Assembly (NCBI GenBank): GCA_000181795.3
Contig: CM012954.1
Coordinates: forward strand, 3,745,129 to 3,809,128
From: Trichinella spiralis
Taxonomy: Eukaryota; Nematoda; Enoplea; Trichinellida; Trichinellidae
DNA length: 64,000 nucleotides
Reading direction: 5' to 3'
The notes under the pieces are model-generated. The model searched no databases, was not told the DNA's origin, and worked only from the letters and a program-made list of their open reading frames with translations. The position numbers and the translations under genes are program-made. Each line of letters starts with the position of its first letter. The stretch's first letter is position 1. Shown piece after piece: positions 15,894-29,302 of the stretch.

Positions 15894-18800
15894 ATGGCAG
15901 AAGTTCTTCGAGAAGGATGGCTGACGAAATCTCCTCCCGAGTGGAAATTTTGGACATCGGTATGTTTGCTACCATTTATTACTTTATTTATTTCATATGA
16001 TTAACTGATACTTATATAAAACGACACAATTGAAATCAAAATTGACGCAACTGACTTTTTTTGCGATAAAGATGCAACACATTTTTACTGAAAGAGAGTT
16101 TGCAGCAAGTTTAGTTTTGTATGTTTTACTTAATTTACTTTTTGTACGCTTTCAAATGAGTGAAAAAGTTTTGTTACGGTTGCATTATGAAATGATAGAA
16201 ATTTCCAAAAAAAGAAGTTTTATTGCAGAAGATTGCTTTACATGATTGTTTTCTTTTGCAGTTTTTGTTAATGAACTAAAATTAACTTCATACAATAAGA
16301 AGACGATAATTTAATTATTTGAAATTCATTTTTTATAATAAATTATAATAGGTGATGTTTTTTCATTTATGTGTAGACTGATTAGTTTTTGATGAAAATT
16401 TGTTCATGAAAATATATGCTTGTAGCAGTAAATTTTGCTTGTTATATTTTTCGAAAGCAGCTTGTGTTTTTTATTTTATGTAAATGAATGTTTATTGTTA
16501 ATTTTTGTTATAATATTTAAAAAATAATTCAGTTGTTGTTCTCTTCGTGTTCGTTAACATTTGCAAGGGTTGAAAATTAGCCTACTTTATGTAATTTGCG
16601 CATTAAAATTTACGTCAAGTTTGAAGTGATTGATGTAAACCTGTTTTGGAATTGCACAAGTTGAAAATGAATAAGCAGTGTATTTGCAGTGTCAGATTAT
16701 AATGTAAATTTTAATATTTTATGAATTTTTAATTTTTGTTTTCATTTCCTTTCAGTTTATTTATTGTTTTATATTTTTAGAAATGGAAGCCTCGATATTT
16801 TGTCTTGCAAGTTGGACAAACCGACGGTCAAACCCAGTTGAAGTATTATACAGATGAGGAAAAAACTCGATTACGAGGTTCAATTAATTTGGATCGTTGT
16901 GAACAAGTAAAACAAAATGAAATTATTATGTTCAAAATTTGGAAAAAAAGTGCTTTTTGTTTTTATGTTTTAAGGTCGATGCTTACTTGACTTATACGTA
17001 TAAGAATCGTATTCGTTATCAATGGATATTTGATATTCGTATTCCAAAGCGGGTATATTATTTGGTGGCGGGAAATGAAAATGAAATGAACGCCTGGGTG
17101 AACGATTTGTGCTGCGTGTGCAATTTGCAAAGAGAGCAAAATCCAGAGCCTGGTATGGAATGTTGAATGATACTTTGATGCGGTTTGTTTTTTTATTTTT
17201 ATTTTATTTCAATATTTTTTTAAGATATGGAAGATAATCAGTATCCGGATCATGAATTAATTTCACTTGGCACGTGCAGTGAATCTGTCAGGCAAGTAAA
17301 CGGTGCCGAGGATTGGATTGGAAATAGCAATGATATTTCTAATTCAAATATTTCAAATGTTGGCAAACAAACGAACCAAATGGCATCGAATGGCACTTTT
17401 GGTCGGACGATAGCTGTTCAGGGTTATATTCCACTTACTGATTGTATAAGCGGACCACCAAGACCAAAGCATTTGCAGAAAAATGCAGAACGAAAAGCTT
17501 TCTCTGAACTTCCGCCTACTCATCCACCACCGCCCTTGCCTTTTGTTTCATCTCCAAACAAATCGTAATTTCCATTTTAAAGCAAATTTAGAGTTAAATT
17601 TTTTTTCTTTTGTTAATGAGATTGCGGCAATTTGATAAGTATAATCTTTTCCATGGTGATTATTTCTTAAAATATGGGATATTTTAATATTTAATATATG
17701 ATTTGTAATATTTTGGTTTATTTTATTTTCATTTGCATTAATTTTTCAGTCCATCAGCAGTGGCATCATGCGAAAAAGATGTGAAAAAGGAGGATTCGTC
17801 GTCAATTAACGCTTGTTCGCTGAGCAGTTTGACATTGTCTCCTTTGCGCAGTGGAGATGATGTTCGGGCACCTCCACCAAGACCACCAAAACGGTCAGCT
17901 TTGCAATCATCAGTCGGAAATATGTATGAAAATGAAGAAGCAACTGAAGAGACGAGTGATTTTTCATTTTACGATCGTCCACTACCCCCTTGCAGTTTGT
18001 TCAGCAGTTTGCCACGTGCTGGGAAAAATTATACCGGTGCTAGGGGTGGACGTGCGTCGTCGTTGCAAAATCAGTCCTTTGGCACGTTGCCAAGATCAGG
18101 CAAATTCCAAACGCAAACTTCGGCAGAGTTGAACAATGCAGCCAGTTGTACATTGTCCGATTTGTCCGTATCCAGTAGTAATTGTTCCTCCTTGAATATG
18201 TTGGGCTTGTCGCCGCCGACCTCAGCTTCTCTGGATTATTGCAACCTGCTACAGCAGCAGAGTGGAGGTGGGTTTGTGGTCGACCATCAGTTGGTGAACA
18301 ACAACACCGCTTCATTATCTAGCGGGGCTGATAATGGCAGCAATTGGAATGAAAGCAAATATCCTCCGTCGGATTTGCCTCCTGAAGTTCGTCGCGAATT
18401 GAAGCCAACCAATCGACAAAAAAATGCCCATTTCAACGGTCGACCGTTGCAGACCATACCATTGTCGCTGGATGCTCAGCCACGTTTGCCTTACAGGCTA
18501 ACTCGTACAAATGCAAATCGCGGTGCACGTTCTGCCATCAAAGCTGCTGATGATGGAGCATCGGCAATTGATCTCAGCCGTCAAGTCAGCTTTTCAAAAA
18601 AGTAACCAATCTAATATAGAATTGCATAACAAATAGTATAATTTGTATTTCTTTTTACTTTTGTTCGGCTATTACATTACTATTATTATTTGATTTTCTA
18701 TTTGCTTTTTAAACACATTGAAAAGCTGTATTAATTTCAATGTTCATCAACTTCAGGCACCTTTCTGGTGCAGAGGCGGCTCAGCTTGTTGCCAAGACAA

Positions 18801-20446
18801 AATATGGAAGTGTCGTGAATGTGCCGGCTTTGAAGAATTGTAACATTCGAATGCCTGTTGTTGCCGAAAATACGGTAAGTTGGATTTTTGTTCATCATTT
18901 GAATTTAAAATGTTTTTCTCGTGTCTCAATTTGCATACTGAAGTTGCCAATTACAAAAGTAGCATGTAAAAGAGGTAGTATTAGAATTTCATTATGAATT
19001 CTTCACATGTTGGAATGTGGAATAATCTTTTCATTTGCACAATGTGGAATGAAAAAGCATCAAATATTTATTGTTCAGGTTCATTAATTAGTTTAACTTT
19101 CTATTAAAGTTAAAAAAGAACATTTTGTTTTTGCAATCAGTGCATATGTGCATGGATCAGAAATGTTTTTTTCTTTAAATTGAATTTCTGAAGTGAAATT
19201 TAATCACTGTTCCACTTGCTAAACTGATATATATATATATATTAAATAGATTTGATGATGGGAATATTACAGATTTTTTCTCAAATTGTGTAACGCATTT
19301 TCTTAGACATTTTTTGATCCATATGCAGCACGAGTATTTAAAAATGCATCCTCTTATGGAAGGGTGGTTTCTTTTTTAATAGTCTCTGTTTTGTCAATGC
19401 TTCATAGGTCAATTTGGAGATTTGAATTGCAGAAGAATAAATGGCTGAAATTAGAAAAAAAAGAAAATCGAAAATGATTTTCCATGGGGAACAGTAAAAT
19501 TATACGTTTTCTCGTTTATCACGTGTCATCAATTGTTGAAATAAATTGACTTGTAATTTATTTTGTTATGAAGAACATTTTTTTCAAATTTTTTTTATGG
19601 AGATTTTGAAATTTGTTCTGGTAATTTATTGTAATGGTAGCGTTGAGAAGTTTTATATTGCTGACGTTTTATTTAGACGAATTTTGCTTCAATTTGAATG
19701 ATCATTATAGCAGTAGTGTTTTGGGAATTCATTTTTTGTGAAAATTGAAGGGATATTTTATTGATAATATTTAATTTTTAAATTAAAAGATAAAAAAGAG
19801 TTTACATTATATGAATGTAATGAAGAACAATCGTTTTTCATGTTGTAATAAACTATGTATTTTGCTTCCAACATTAGGAATGTCAATTAAATTATTGCAT
19901 GGGAATCAATGCAACTTATAAGCAGCATTTTTTCTTCTTCTTCTTCTTTTGTTGTTGTTGTTGTCAAATATTTATTACTTTTGAATATTGCAATGAAAAA
20001 ATGATTTATTTAAATGAGTTTCATGTCTATTTTTTCAGACTGCAGACGTCGTCGAATTGGAAGAACCATCGGGTTGTCGTCGTATGGAATATGTTGAAGT
20101 TGGTGGTGGTATGGGCGAAGCTGGAACGCCGAGTCCAACATACAACAACCTTCCTTCACCATTTATTTTTGCTTCTTCTCTTCATTCATCCGCTTCAGGT
20201 GTTGTTGGTGTTGGTAGTGGTAGTAGTACTGGTGCTAGTGGTGGAGGAGGTGGTGGTGGTGGTGGTGGTGTTGGTGGTTCCAGTGTTCAGAATAGCTGTC
20301 CGTCCAAAACTTCTTATGTTTTGATCAGTCAGGAAAAGACCCAAGGATTGTTAAAAACGAAAAGTGAACAGGATAACATGTACAAAACTGGTACATTGGA
20401 AAGGAACAAACTTGGCTCTGCAGTGTTGGCAATGTCGAAAAGATAA
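15894..20446 (+). CDS. soc-1: Gab/DOS/SOC-1 family PH-domain docking adaptor
   Basis: Scaffold that links receptor tyrosine kinases to SHP2-type phosphatases and GRB2. Exons are 15894-15959, 16781-16906, 16975-17152, 17225-17564, 17750-18601, 18757-18874 and 20039-20446; phases close to 695 aa. Residues about 4-115 are a PH domain: EGWLTKSPPE at the start, KPRYFVLQ, YYTDEEKTRLRGSINLDRCEQ, and a C-terminal helix NEMNAWVNDLC. The rest is low-complexity Ser/Asn/Pro, with proline-rich candidates for SH3 binding (GPPRPKH, APPPRPPKRSAL). Two tyrosines near the C-terminus, about Y578 (EYVEV) and Y653 (SYVLI), fit the SHP2 tandem-SH2 pattern Y-[V]-x-[V/I] and flank a Gly10 linker. Another candidate is KYGSVV in exon 6. 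Family assignment rests on the PH start plus this architecture; the symbol is by analogy with nematodes. Confidence 0.85.
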
Positions 20447-23400
20447 TAATTCATATTTTTACATCTATTCTTGATTTTGGTTTGAATTTGGGAAACACGG
20501 TCGCTGTGCGTATCCGTTTTATTATCAACTCTTTTCCATTTCTTGTCTGCTGCTTATCTGCACACTTCGATATATATATACATATACAATTAGATATATC
20601 TTACTGTATTGTATGTATGTACGTATGTATGTAGCTTTTTTTATATTTTTTCTTTTTAAATATTACCTGAAAATGCGATGCAGTTTTCCCGGTCTATGGA
20701 CAATGTTCAGTTGTTTTTTTAGTTTCTTTTTTAATTCTGAATTTTTATAGTTAAGCAACTTGCGAACAGCGGTGGCGTGAACGTAAGATTTTGTTGTAAT
20801 AATTAAAAGTACTGAACGGTAATAATATTTTTATTGTTTTCTTTTCATACTGATGCGTGTATTACTACTTTTAATATGCAATTGAAATTTAAGTTATTTT
20901 CTTCAATTTTTAATCGATGTCACTCAGTGAAATTGAACCGTAAACCGTCTAAATTAATTGATCTTCTTCAGTTGGTGGTTTTTTTTCTGTATTTTAAAAA
21001 GGGTAAGTTCTCTTTTGTTTTTATGGGATTTTTAAAATATAAATCATAGGATGAATGATGCAAATTTTATTATTATTATTATTGTTGTTGTTCTTATTGT
21101 TTCAAAACAATGTAATTAATTTGATATTATGATTTTGAAAATTAATTATTATGAAGCTTGAAAGCTAATAAACAACAACAAGCTTCAGTGAACAGATTCG
21201 ATAATATGAGCATTGAAAGCTTTGGAAAGTAAATGAAACAATCGTTGTTTATATTATTATTGTGTTTTGTGATATTAGTATTGGATGGATGGATTTCGAT
21301 GAAATTTTGATGCAACGTTGTGTGTGTGTGTGTGATCAATTTCCGTGAACAATGATAAAATGATGAATTGGTATTGCTGCAACAGTTTTGAATGGAAAAG
21401 GATGAGAAAATCATTTCGCATGGCTTTATTTATTATTCAAATATGATTTTGAACGCACATCGGTTAGAAATTATTAACCACTTTTAGCTTTACGTTTACA
21501 TTTAGCGCGTAATTGATATGCTATGGGTATTTCTTGGTAAGTTGATAATTATTTTAAATTTCACACATTGTTATTAACGTTAATTTGATTATTATTATCA
21601 TACTATAAGTTTGTATCATTCGAGAAAGAATAATGTGTAATTGAACAATTGAAATTTTTAGAGGTTTTATTTGGAAATTGAAAGAAGTGAGAAAAAAGAT
21701 CAGTATAGCGAATTTGTGTTTAGTGACAAGGCAGTGATTATACCTACCCGAGGGAACGGTTTTCTGACATGTTACCGATGTGAAAGCTGAAACTAATATC
21801 AGTGAAGAAGATCGATTTGTATAATGGATAGGTTTAAGCACCGTATGCAAGCAATGAAATGCTCTGTTTCTTGTTCAATTTCAAGCTTTTAACTAGTGAC
21901 AAGAATTGTTTGCTAATTTACACTGTGAAACGCTTTTCAGCTATTTTCGATCACTCCTATATTTGGCATCTTTTCTGCGTTTCACATTCTACTACAAATT
22001 TAGTTTTCAACAAAATTACCGGTAAGTTTTGATTTTTGTTTTATTCACAAATTACATTTGTTATAATTGTCATGGTATTATGTTATATGGGTGGATATTT
22101 TTGGATGAAAATTGTAATTAGTGTATGGAAATTTTTATTTAAGTAAGTTATTCACATATCAGTACAATGTAATCTTGAAAGAAATGAAATTTCGAAATGT
22201 AGAAAATGTTTAATAATAATAGTAATAATTTTACAAAACAGTAAAAATGGAATTTATGTGATTTTTATACGCTCGTACGCATCTCAGTATATTTATTCAT
22301 TCATTCGATGTTATTTGTTGTATCTTTTTTAATTTTTAAGTCTAATACGCATGTGCACTTATCAATGCTTCAACTAAGTCTGTACGTGATTGATAATCAG
22401 TTGATTTCACATTGTTCGTATGTGATTTTTTTCTACACAAATAGAGAAGACAAGAAAAGAAAAAACAATTCAGTAGCTGTTCAGATTTAGTTCTAGCATT
22501 TAGTTTAGATATATGATATACGATAGTGATTTAGTTTAGATTTAGTTCAGTTCTATATGACCAGTATGCATTGCATTTTTTGTATACTTAATTGTTCATT
22601 TGAATGTACTTTACTTGGCTATAATGAAATTATTTTAATGATTTCATTTTAAATGGACGAAGTTGTTAATAATTTAATTTTTACATTGCTGCATTATGTT
22701 AAAAATTCGTATTGTTAGTTGCAAAGGTTTGCCAAAACGCTTACAAATGAAGCACGTAATTACTCAGGAGAAGCATGGTTTGTAATTGTAATTCATAATC
22801 CTATTGCTATTCAAGTTTATTAACAGATGGAAGTTGAAAACAGTACGCATGTACGCGCATGCATGCATGCATATTAATTAATTAATTTATTTATTTGTAT
22901 TTAATAGAAAAAAGTCAGTTTTGGGAGAAATTTCAATGTAATGATAAAATTAAAATCAAGTTTGTTCCAATTCTAGACCAGTGCCATTGAAGATGTAATT
23001 AAAAAATCAATTATAACAGTGGAGGTAATGAAAAAAAGGAAAAATGAAAATAATAATGCATGCAAGCAATTTATCGAACTAACAAATTATAGATTGAACT
23101 TTCTAAAATGTGCGCAACATATAAATTATGAATTATGTTGTAAGCTTCATTTACAAGATTGTGAACCTTCAGCTTTGCACAAGTGACGCAGTTTTGAGAT
23201 TGGGAAGCAGTTTTGTTCGTTCCTTTTATTTATTTATGGTAATTCATTTGATCGCTACACTTTTGTTCACGTTATCATTGCTCCAGCTTTTCAAAATTGT
23301 GCTCAAACAAATGTCAGAAATGCATGCAAACAATTCATTTTTCACCTATTATTGCACATAGAATCTTTAAATATTTCAAAGTTTTAAAGCATTTTTCAAA

Positions 23401-26400
23401 AATTTGAAATTTACCATCTTAAGAACTTACACTGTATGCGAGTAATTTGAAAGCGATTTGAAATTTGAATTGATCGATTGATGAGTTTTTCGTATGCTTT
23501 ATCGAACAATAGACAAGAGTTCTTAAAGTTATTATGCATGAAATTTTAAGAAGTAATGTTTAAAATGGGAATTCTATTCAACCAATATTTGTATTTTTTG
23601 TTCATAAAAAATGTTCAATAAAATTCATTTTTTGATAACGAATTCGTCATTTTCGTGGAGATGGAATTTTGAACTTTATTAGCATTTGATTTTTGCCATG
23701 TTTCAAGTTATTGCATTGTCATTTGTGGTTATTTATTAGCTGTGTTTTTGTAAAGCAGTCAATTGACCGTTAGTTGAAGCGGAAGAATATTGAAATTGTA
23801 GAAGCAAAAATTGATAGTTATGATTTCTTGCTTGATGGAACGGTCGTAGTGAATATATTTTTATTTTTGTTTTATTCAGTGAAATGCAGTTTTTAGAGTC
23901 TAATTGATTATGTGAAAAATGCCAATAATGAATGTGATAATAAGAATTAGAATAATAATAAATGTTAATACTTGTTCCAAACTGAAATACATGGATTAAA
24001 AGAAAAATGATCTCAGATTAACATTGAGTGGAGTGATAAATTTTGTTAATCGAGATGAAAAATGAACACAGTAGGAAGTGAATAAAAATGAATTTGTCAA
24101 CTACGTAAGGTCGGTGCAATTTAAAAAAAATTTATTCTTATGCAATGAATGAGGAGGTTGTTGTTGAAAAATTGACTCCAATATCCAGCAACTCAGTTTG
24201 TAAATCATTGTAATGTGATCTGCTAATGTTAAAATGATTGATGAAAATGATCTGTTCTTTTTAATGTCTTGAAGAAAGTGATTGTCGTCTAAAAACGTCT
24301 TCATTATTCATGTTAAAGTTAGCATTTAATCACTTTGTTGCTTTATCATCAGCTATAGCTTCACAGTCGATCGTGTTCTAGAATAATAATAATTATTATT
24401 ATTATAATTATCCAATATTATATTATTATTGTTCTCGTTCTTGTTATTATTGTTTCTGCTACTGCTGCTACTACTGCTATTGTCTGTTACAAATTTTATT
24501 TCTGCAAATGCTGTTCAATTCGTTTAAATTGAAACATAGCAAAAGCTTTACGATATTTCATACACCAGCAGTTGTTCAAATGGTAAGTTGTTTGGAATTT
24601 TTATTTGAAATAAATACCCTGAACACCATCTAAAATTATTCGTTGGTTAAAATTTAAAAATACATCTCAGATGATAATATGGAATGTTAATTTTTACAGT
24701 TTGGAAAATAATAAATAATTAAATAAATTATCAAAAGAAAAAATTTAATCTTGATCATAATTGATAATGCCTTTGTTTGATGACATTGTATTTCAAAAAT
24801 TCAAATAAACTAATTACATATATATATATATATAATCAGAATAAGACACCGGAAACAAAATTAATAAAAAAGAAAGTAGTTGATGAATTTTCATATCATT
24901 TTTATTGTCGTAACAAAATTATGAAATATTTTTCAAAATATTGTTATTCTTGTTATTTTCGTACTGCGTTGAAGTGTTTAGCTGAGCAATTATTGCCTAT
25001 TGAGATGGATTGATCACAATTCAATAGCCTTAATTTTCTACATCACAGTTTCTGAAAGAGAAGAATTGTTTTGTAATCTAATTTGTCCAGCTTTCCACAA
25101 CAACTGAGCTATTCTTTGATTTTGAACATGTTTAATATTTTCTTTATTTTTTTTATCTAGTAGAAATTATTTTTTAACAAAAGCAGTTGTAGCTTTATCA
25201 TTTTCAATGGTATACTTGCAACGTTGATCCGTTTGTGTGCCCACTTGTGTGTATGTTTGTGTGTTTTTGTGTATGCTTGAATGTGAATGCTTCACTTTTC
25301 AGCTTTGCTTTTAAGACAAAATATTACTTAATTGAATTAATGCAATTTTAATATCTCCCTTAGATATGTGGACACTTTCAATGAAGGTAATGAAATGTTA
25401 ATTGCGTTAATCAAAAGTTTCTTTTTGCGTCATGATTTTCCATTGGCATATTTGTGAGACAATATTCAATAGCAGTGCCTTTACTTGATCATTGATTTTT
25501 TTTGTTTCAAAATATTAAATATTAAAATTCTTGCATGTCTATGTTGCAAAGTTTTTAAAAAAAAACCGATGTGCTTACTGTGACTTGAAAATGAATGTTT
25601 TGTGAAAGGATCAAAATTCAAATTGTAGAATATAAAGCAATGAAACTTTATTGTGGGATGTATTTATTAATAAAATACGGTGATTTGAATTCCAGTGCAG
25701 GCTCGATAAAATAAATTTATTTGATAAAGATGCAAACGCCGTTGGCATGATAATTGACTTTTTGCTAACAGTGAGTTATAAAGCGTTTGCAATTTCATTG
25801 TAACATCTTTTTTATTTTATTTTATCTTATTTAGCAATATTTAACAAAATAATTTTCTTATGCATTCATTTTGAAAATTTTTGCATATTTTAGTTTTGTC
25901 TGCGTGAGAGTTTAGAACATTGATTTTTGGATTTGTGCTTCTTGTTCAAGATTTGCTTTTCAATTCTTGAAAGTATAAGCAAGCATTAAGAGTCAATTTT
26001 TCTCAAGTCAAGCGTGATCAATTTTTGTAAAGAAAATGAACACTAAATACGGAAGATAGAGCATTTTAACAATTCATAAAAGTGCTCTTTGCAATTTTAT
26101 ATTAGTTTATTTAATAAATAATAACCTTAAGCAGGCTTCAGCAGCTTAGGGGGAGAGTTTTATTTCAATTCTGCTCGACGACATTTAAAATTTTATTGCT
26201 AAAATATTTTCTGTTTTACAAAATCAAATTTATAATCATTATTAGTTAAACACGCGAGCATGTGGTAACAATTATTTTTCAAGTAGAAAATAATTTTTTT
26301 AATGTAAAATATTTAATTTCGATCATTTCAATATTCTTCTGATTTATAAAATATGTTTATTTAGTTTTTTGACATTTATATATTGTGTTTGTTCATTGTA

Positions 26401-26535
26401 TTTTAATAATTTAATTTTTTCGAACGTTTTAATTGTATTTGGACAGATTCAGTGGAAGTGAATTTCATTAATGCAATTTCAGTATAATTTCCAAACGCTG
26501 TAGTTCGGTTTTTTTTCTTTCTTACATTCATTTTA
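20447..26535. other. Long intergenic region upstream of the STAC-like gene
   Basis: About 6 kb with no recognised gene. I looked for an upstream C1 zinc-finger exon (expected in STAC proteins) on the plus strand and did not find the H-C2-C2-H-C pattern. Small features: TATG repeats near 20611-20633, a GT run at 21318-21334, GCAT/ATTA palindromic repeats near 22854-22890, and ATT/AAT runs near 24385-24440. Short frames (for example 21554-21850 minus and 23128-23361 plus) look like noise. Confidence 0.55.
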
Positions 26536-29302
26536 ATGAAACGTTGTCATTGTGGAAAAGTTCATGAAGATACTGCATATATGCCAATTAAATCTGTATG
26601 ACATTAACTGATTTTCAAAACTATCATCATATTTGTTGCGGTTATTGAATTTTTTATTTTTTATTTATTCGAATATTAATTTTTTATATTCAACTTACAT
26701 TGTTTAGACTGGTGCAGTTGAGAAAAAGGATTATAACCGAAAAATTAATATGGAAGTTGACAACAGTTCTGCAGAACATGATCAAGAGCAAAGTGAAAAG
26801 GAACAACAGTCATGTACTGCGAAAACGGCCGCTGTAAAAAGATGGAAGAAAGTATTCAAAGTATTCAAAGTGAATCAGGCATTTCTCGATTTGAGAAAAG
26901 ACCATAATCATCAGAGACAAAGAAATGTAAGTTTGCCTGAGCCGTTGCATTCCATGAGCTGTATGAAATATTTATTTGTTGTGATCAGAAAAAACGGTTT
27001 GAAAATTCCATTGATGAGGAAGATTCAGAGGAACAGGAACAAAAAGCTGATATCGTAGATCCAGTTTATTTAGCATTGAAACATGCTCAAATGATATCAG
27101 CTTCGAAAGATGATCGACATTCTTTGGTTGCAGATGCAGATGATTCTTTGGTCGAAGAAACTTCAAATAAGCAAAATTTAGTAACTATTCCATTTTCTCT
27201 ATTGTATTTGTTTTTTTTTTGTTTATTTTGTTTGTTATTTTCAGCAAGAAGTGGACAGTTCGAAAATTTTACCTGTTGCTAGTTCTGCTAAAGTGGAATT
27301 GAACACGGAAGTACATTCATTTTATATGCATTGTTATAATTGTATGATATTATAACTGATCTGTTCTATGTAGTTATTAATAATTATTTCAAAGATAACA
27401 CTGAATATTCTCAATATTTGGCGTAAATTTGAAGATTAACATAAGAAAAATTGTTTATTTTTAGGAAAAGGCAGTTTCAGTTGTAGCACCATCCTTAAAA
27501 GCACAGCTTTCTACGTCTGCTTTAAATTTGAAAGCTTTTCAAGCAAATGCATCAAAAGCCAGTGGTTTGACTGTAACAACAAAAAGTGTGTAATATTTTT
27601 GAGAAATATTGGATATTTAGTTTTTAAATAACTTTTAAACGCGTATTTTATTATTTGCAAAAACATCAGAAGCCAATATAAAAATTTTCTTAATTTCTAT
27701 TCGATATTTCAGTTGCCAGAGCAATGTCACAACCGCCATCGAATCGAACAGAAGAAAGAAAGAAAACAAAAGTTTCTGAAAATAATTTTAGTATGTTAAA
27801 ATTTCATACCTCTCACTTAAACGTTACATAATCTCAAATTAGATCAGCGTCATTTCAAAGTGCCACGTTTGAAACAGCCTTACTTGAACATGCAAAATAA
27901 AAGTTTCGTAAATTACAAAGTAAGTTAACAACTGAAATAGTTATATGTATGGTTTTTTAATATAATGATTTTTTTGTATAGCAAATTAAGCGTAGCATGT
28001 TCTTCGACAAATATGTGGTTATACATGAATTTCGAGCAAAATTTCCGGGTGAACTTGATCTCAGGTAACGTGAAAATGTTGCTACAATGGATGAAATATT
28101 CCAAAAATTTTCTACATTATCAGGCTTGGAGATATAATCGCTATTACTGACGTCAATGATACGGACTGGTGGACGGTAACAATTTTTTCCTGTAAAATTT
28201 TATAGACAATGAAATGAATTAAGAATATAATGGAAATTGCAGTATAAATGATGCATAATACTATATTACATTCATATAATCATTGCTTATATCTTTCTTT
28301 TGCTTTTTTTGAAAAAATTGCACTCAGTAAAATAATATACGTTGGAATTGAATAAAATGCTGCACTATTGCAGTGGAAATTATGAAAATTTAATTATCAT
28401 TACTAGCAGTTTCTTGATATGAAAAATCTCTTGTGATGGAATAAATGCAATTTAAGGGACATTTATTATTTGAATTATCATATTTTGAAGTGTAATAATA
28501 CACTGAGAGCAATTTATTGAATGGCAATTTTACTATGCTAATTGTTGATTGTTGATAATGGCGAAATAATTTATTCGTTTGCAATAAATGAATTAGTGAA
28601 GTTTGCAATTCCAATTTGAAATGTTAATTTGATGAATAATCATGCTAATAATAAAAGTTGAATAAATGCTTCCCCCCCCCCCACCCAATGAAGTGCGTTT
28701 CGATGAAAACACTGCAATACAAATTTTAAATTTATTTCTTTATTTAATTAATTATGTAAACATTGTTTTTCTTCCTGTCAGCTGCGAATACTAATCAATA
28801 GTGGTTGATCGATAGGTTGATAACAGCAGACGAATTGTTCGTGGTGAAAAATCTGTTCAACTTTTACTCCTTCTTTTGCTTTTCCATAAATTATAATAAT
28901 TTGTTTTTATTCTCTTTTCATTTGAGACGTTGATTTATTTATTATTTTATCACGAAGCTGATTTTGTATTAATTATTTTTAATTTCAGGGTTGTAAAGCT
29001 GAAGATGTGTATGGCAGATTTCCAAAGACGTCCGTAGAACGCATACGATTTCATGAGCAAATACTTTTGGTGAAGCAAAATTTACACTTATGGGAAGAGC
29101 AGAGGAATATTCGTCTTTACAGAGATCAGGTGTGTAAAAAATTAAGCTGAAAATCGACATTTCACAACTTTTCATCAATTAATTAAAAAATATCTAGATT
29201 GTATTTGGACAAAGAAATGCTGAAAACGGTTTTGTAACTGTACGTACCGCCAAAGATCATTACATTAATTGCCCAGTTGAATATCTCACACCGTTGACAT
29301 GA
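26536..29302 (+). CDS. STAC-like SH3 protein (no C1 domain seen)
   Basis: STAC proteins bind voltage-gated L-type calcium channels and reduce calmodulin-dependent inactivation; STAC3 is needed for muscle excitation-contraction coupling. Exons are 26536-26595, 26708-26926, 26989-27180, 27245-27310, 27465-27585, 27713-27790, 27843-27919, 27982-28064, 28124-28175, 28989-29129 and 29198-29302; all phases close to 397 aa. Evidence for the family: the VDPVY motif (residues 116-120) as in vertebrate STACs (VDPVYETLR); an SH3 domain from about 282 with PGELDLRLGDIIAI, DTDWW and GRFP; and the STAC-specific C-terminal SH3-like module (EEQRNIRLYRDQIVFG, GFVTVR, CPVEYLTPL). The usual N-terminal C1 finger is missing. 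The first exon has only a short MKRCHCGKVH segment. Either the gene lacks C1 or earlier exons were missed, so the start is uncertain. Confidence 0.8.

Noticed and set aside
16030-16245. 71-codon plus frame between Gab/SOC-1 exons 1 and 2
   Set aside because: It lies wholly within an intron whose flanking exons join cleanly in phase across the PH domain.
17851-18315. Plus and minus frames inside exon 5 of the Gab/SOC-1 gene
   Set aside because: Shadows of the real 281-codon frame, which joins in phase to both neighbouring exons.
24777-25013. Cysteine-containing frame considered as the missing STAC C1 domain
   Set aside because: The cysteine and histidine spacing does not match the C1 pattern, and there is no splice path in phase to the first STAC exon.
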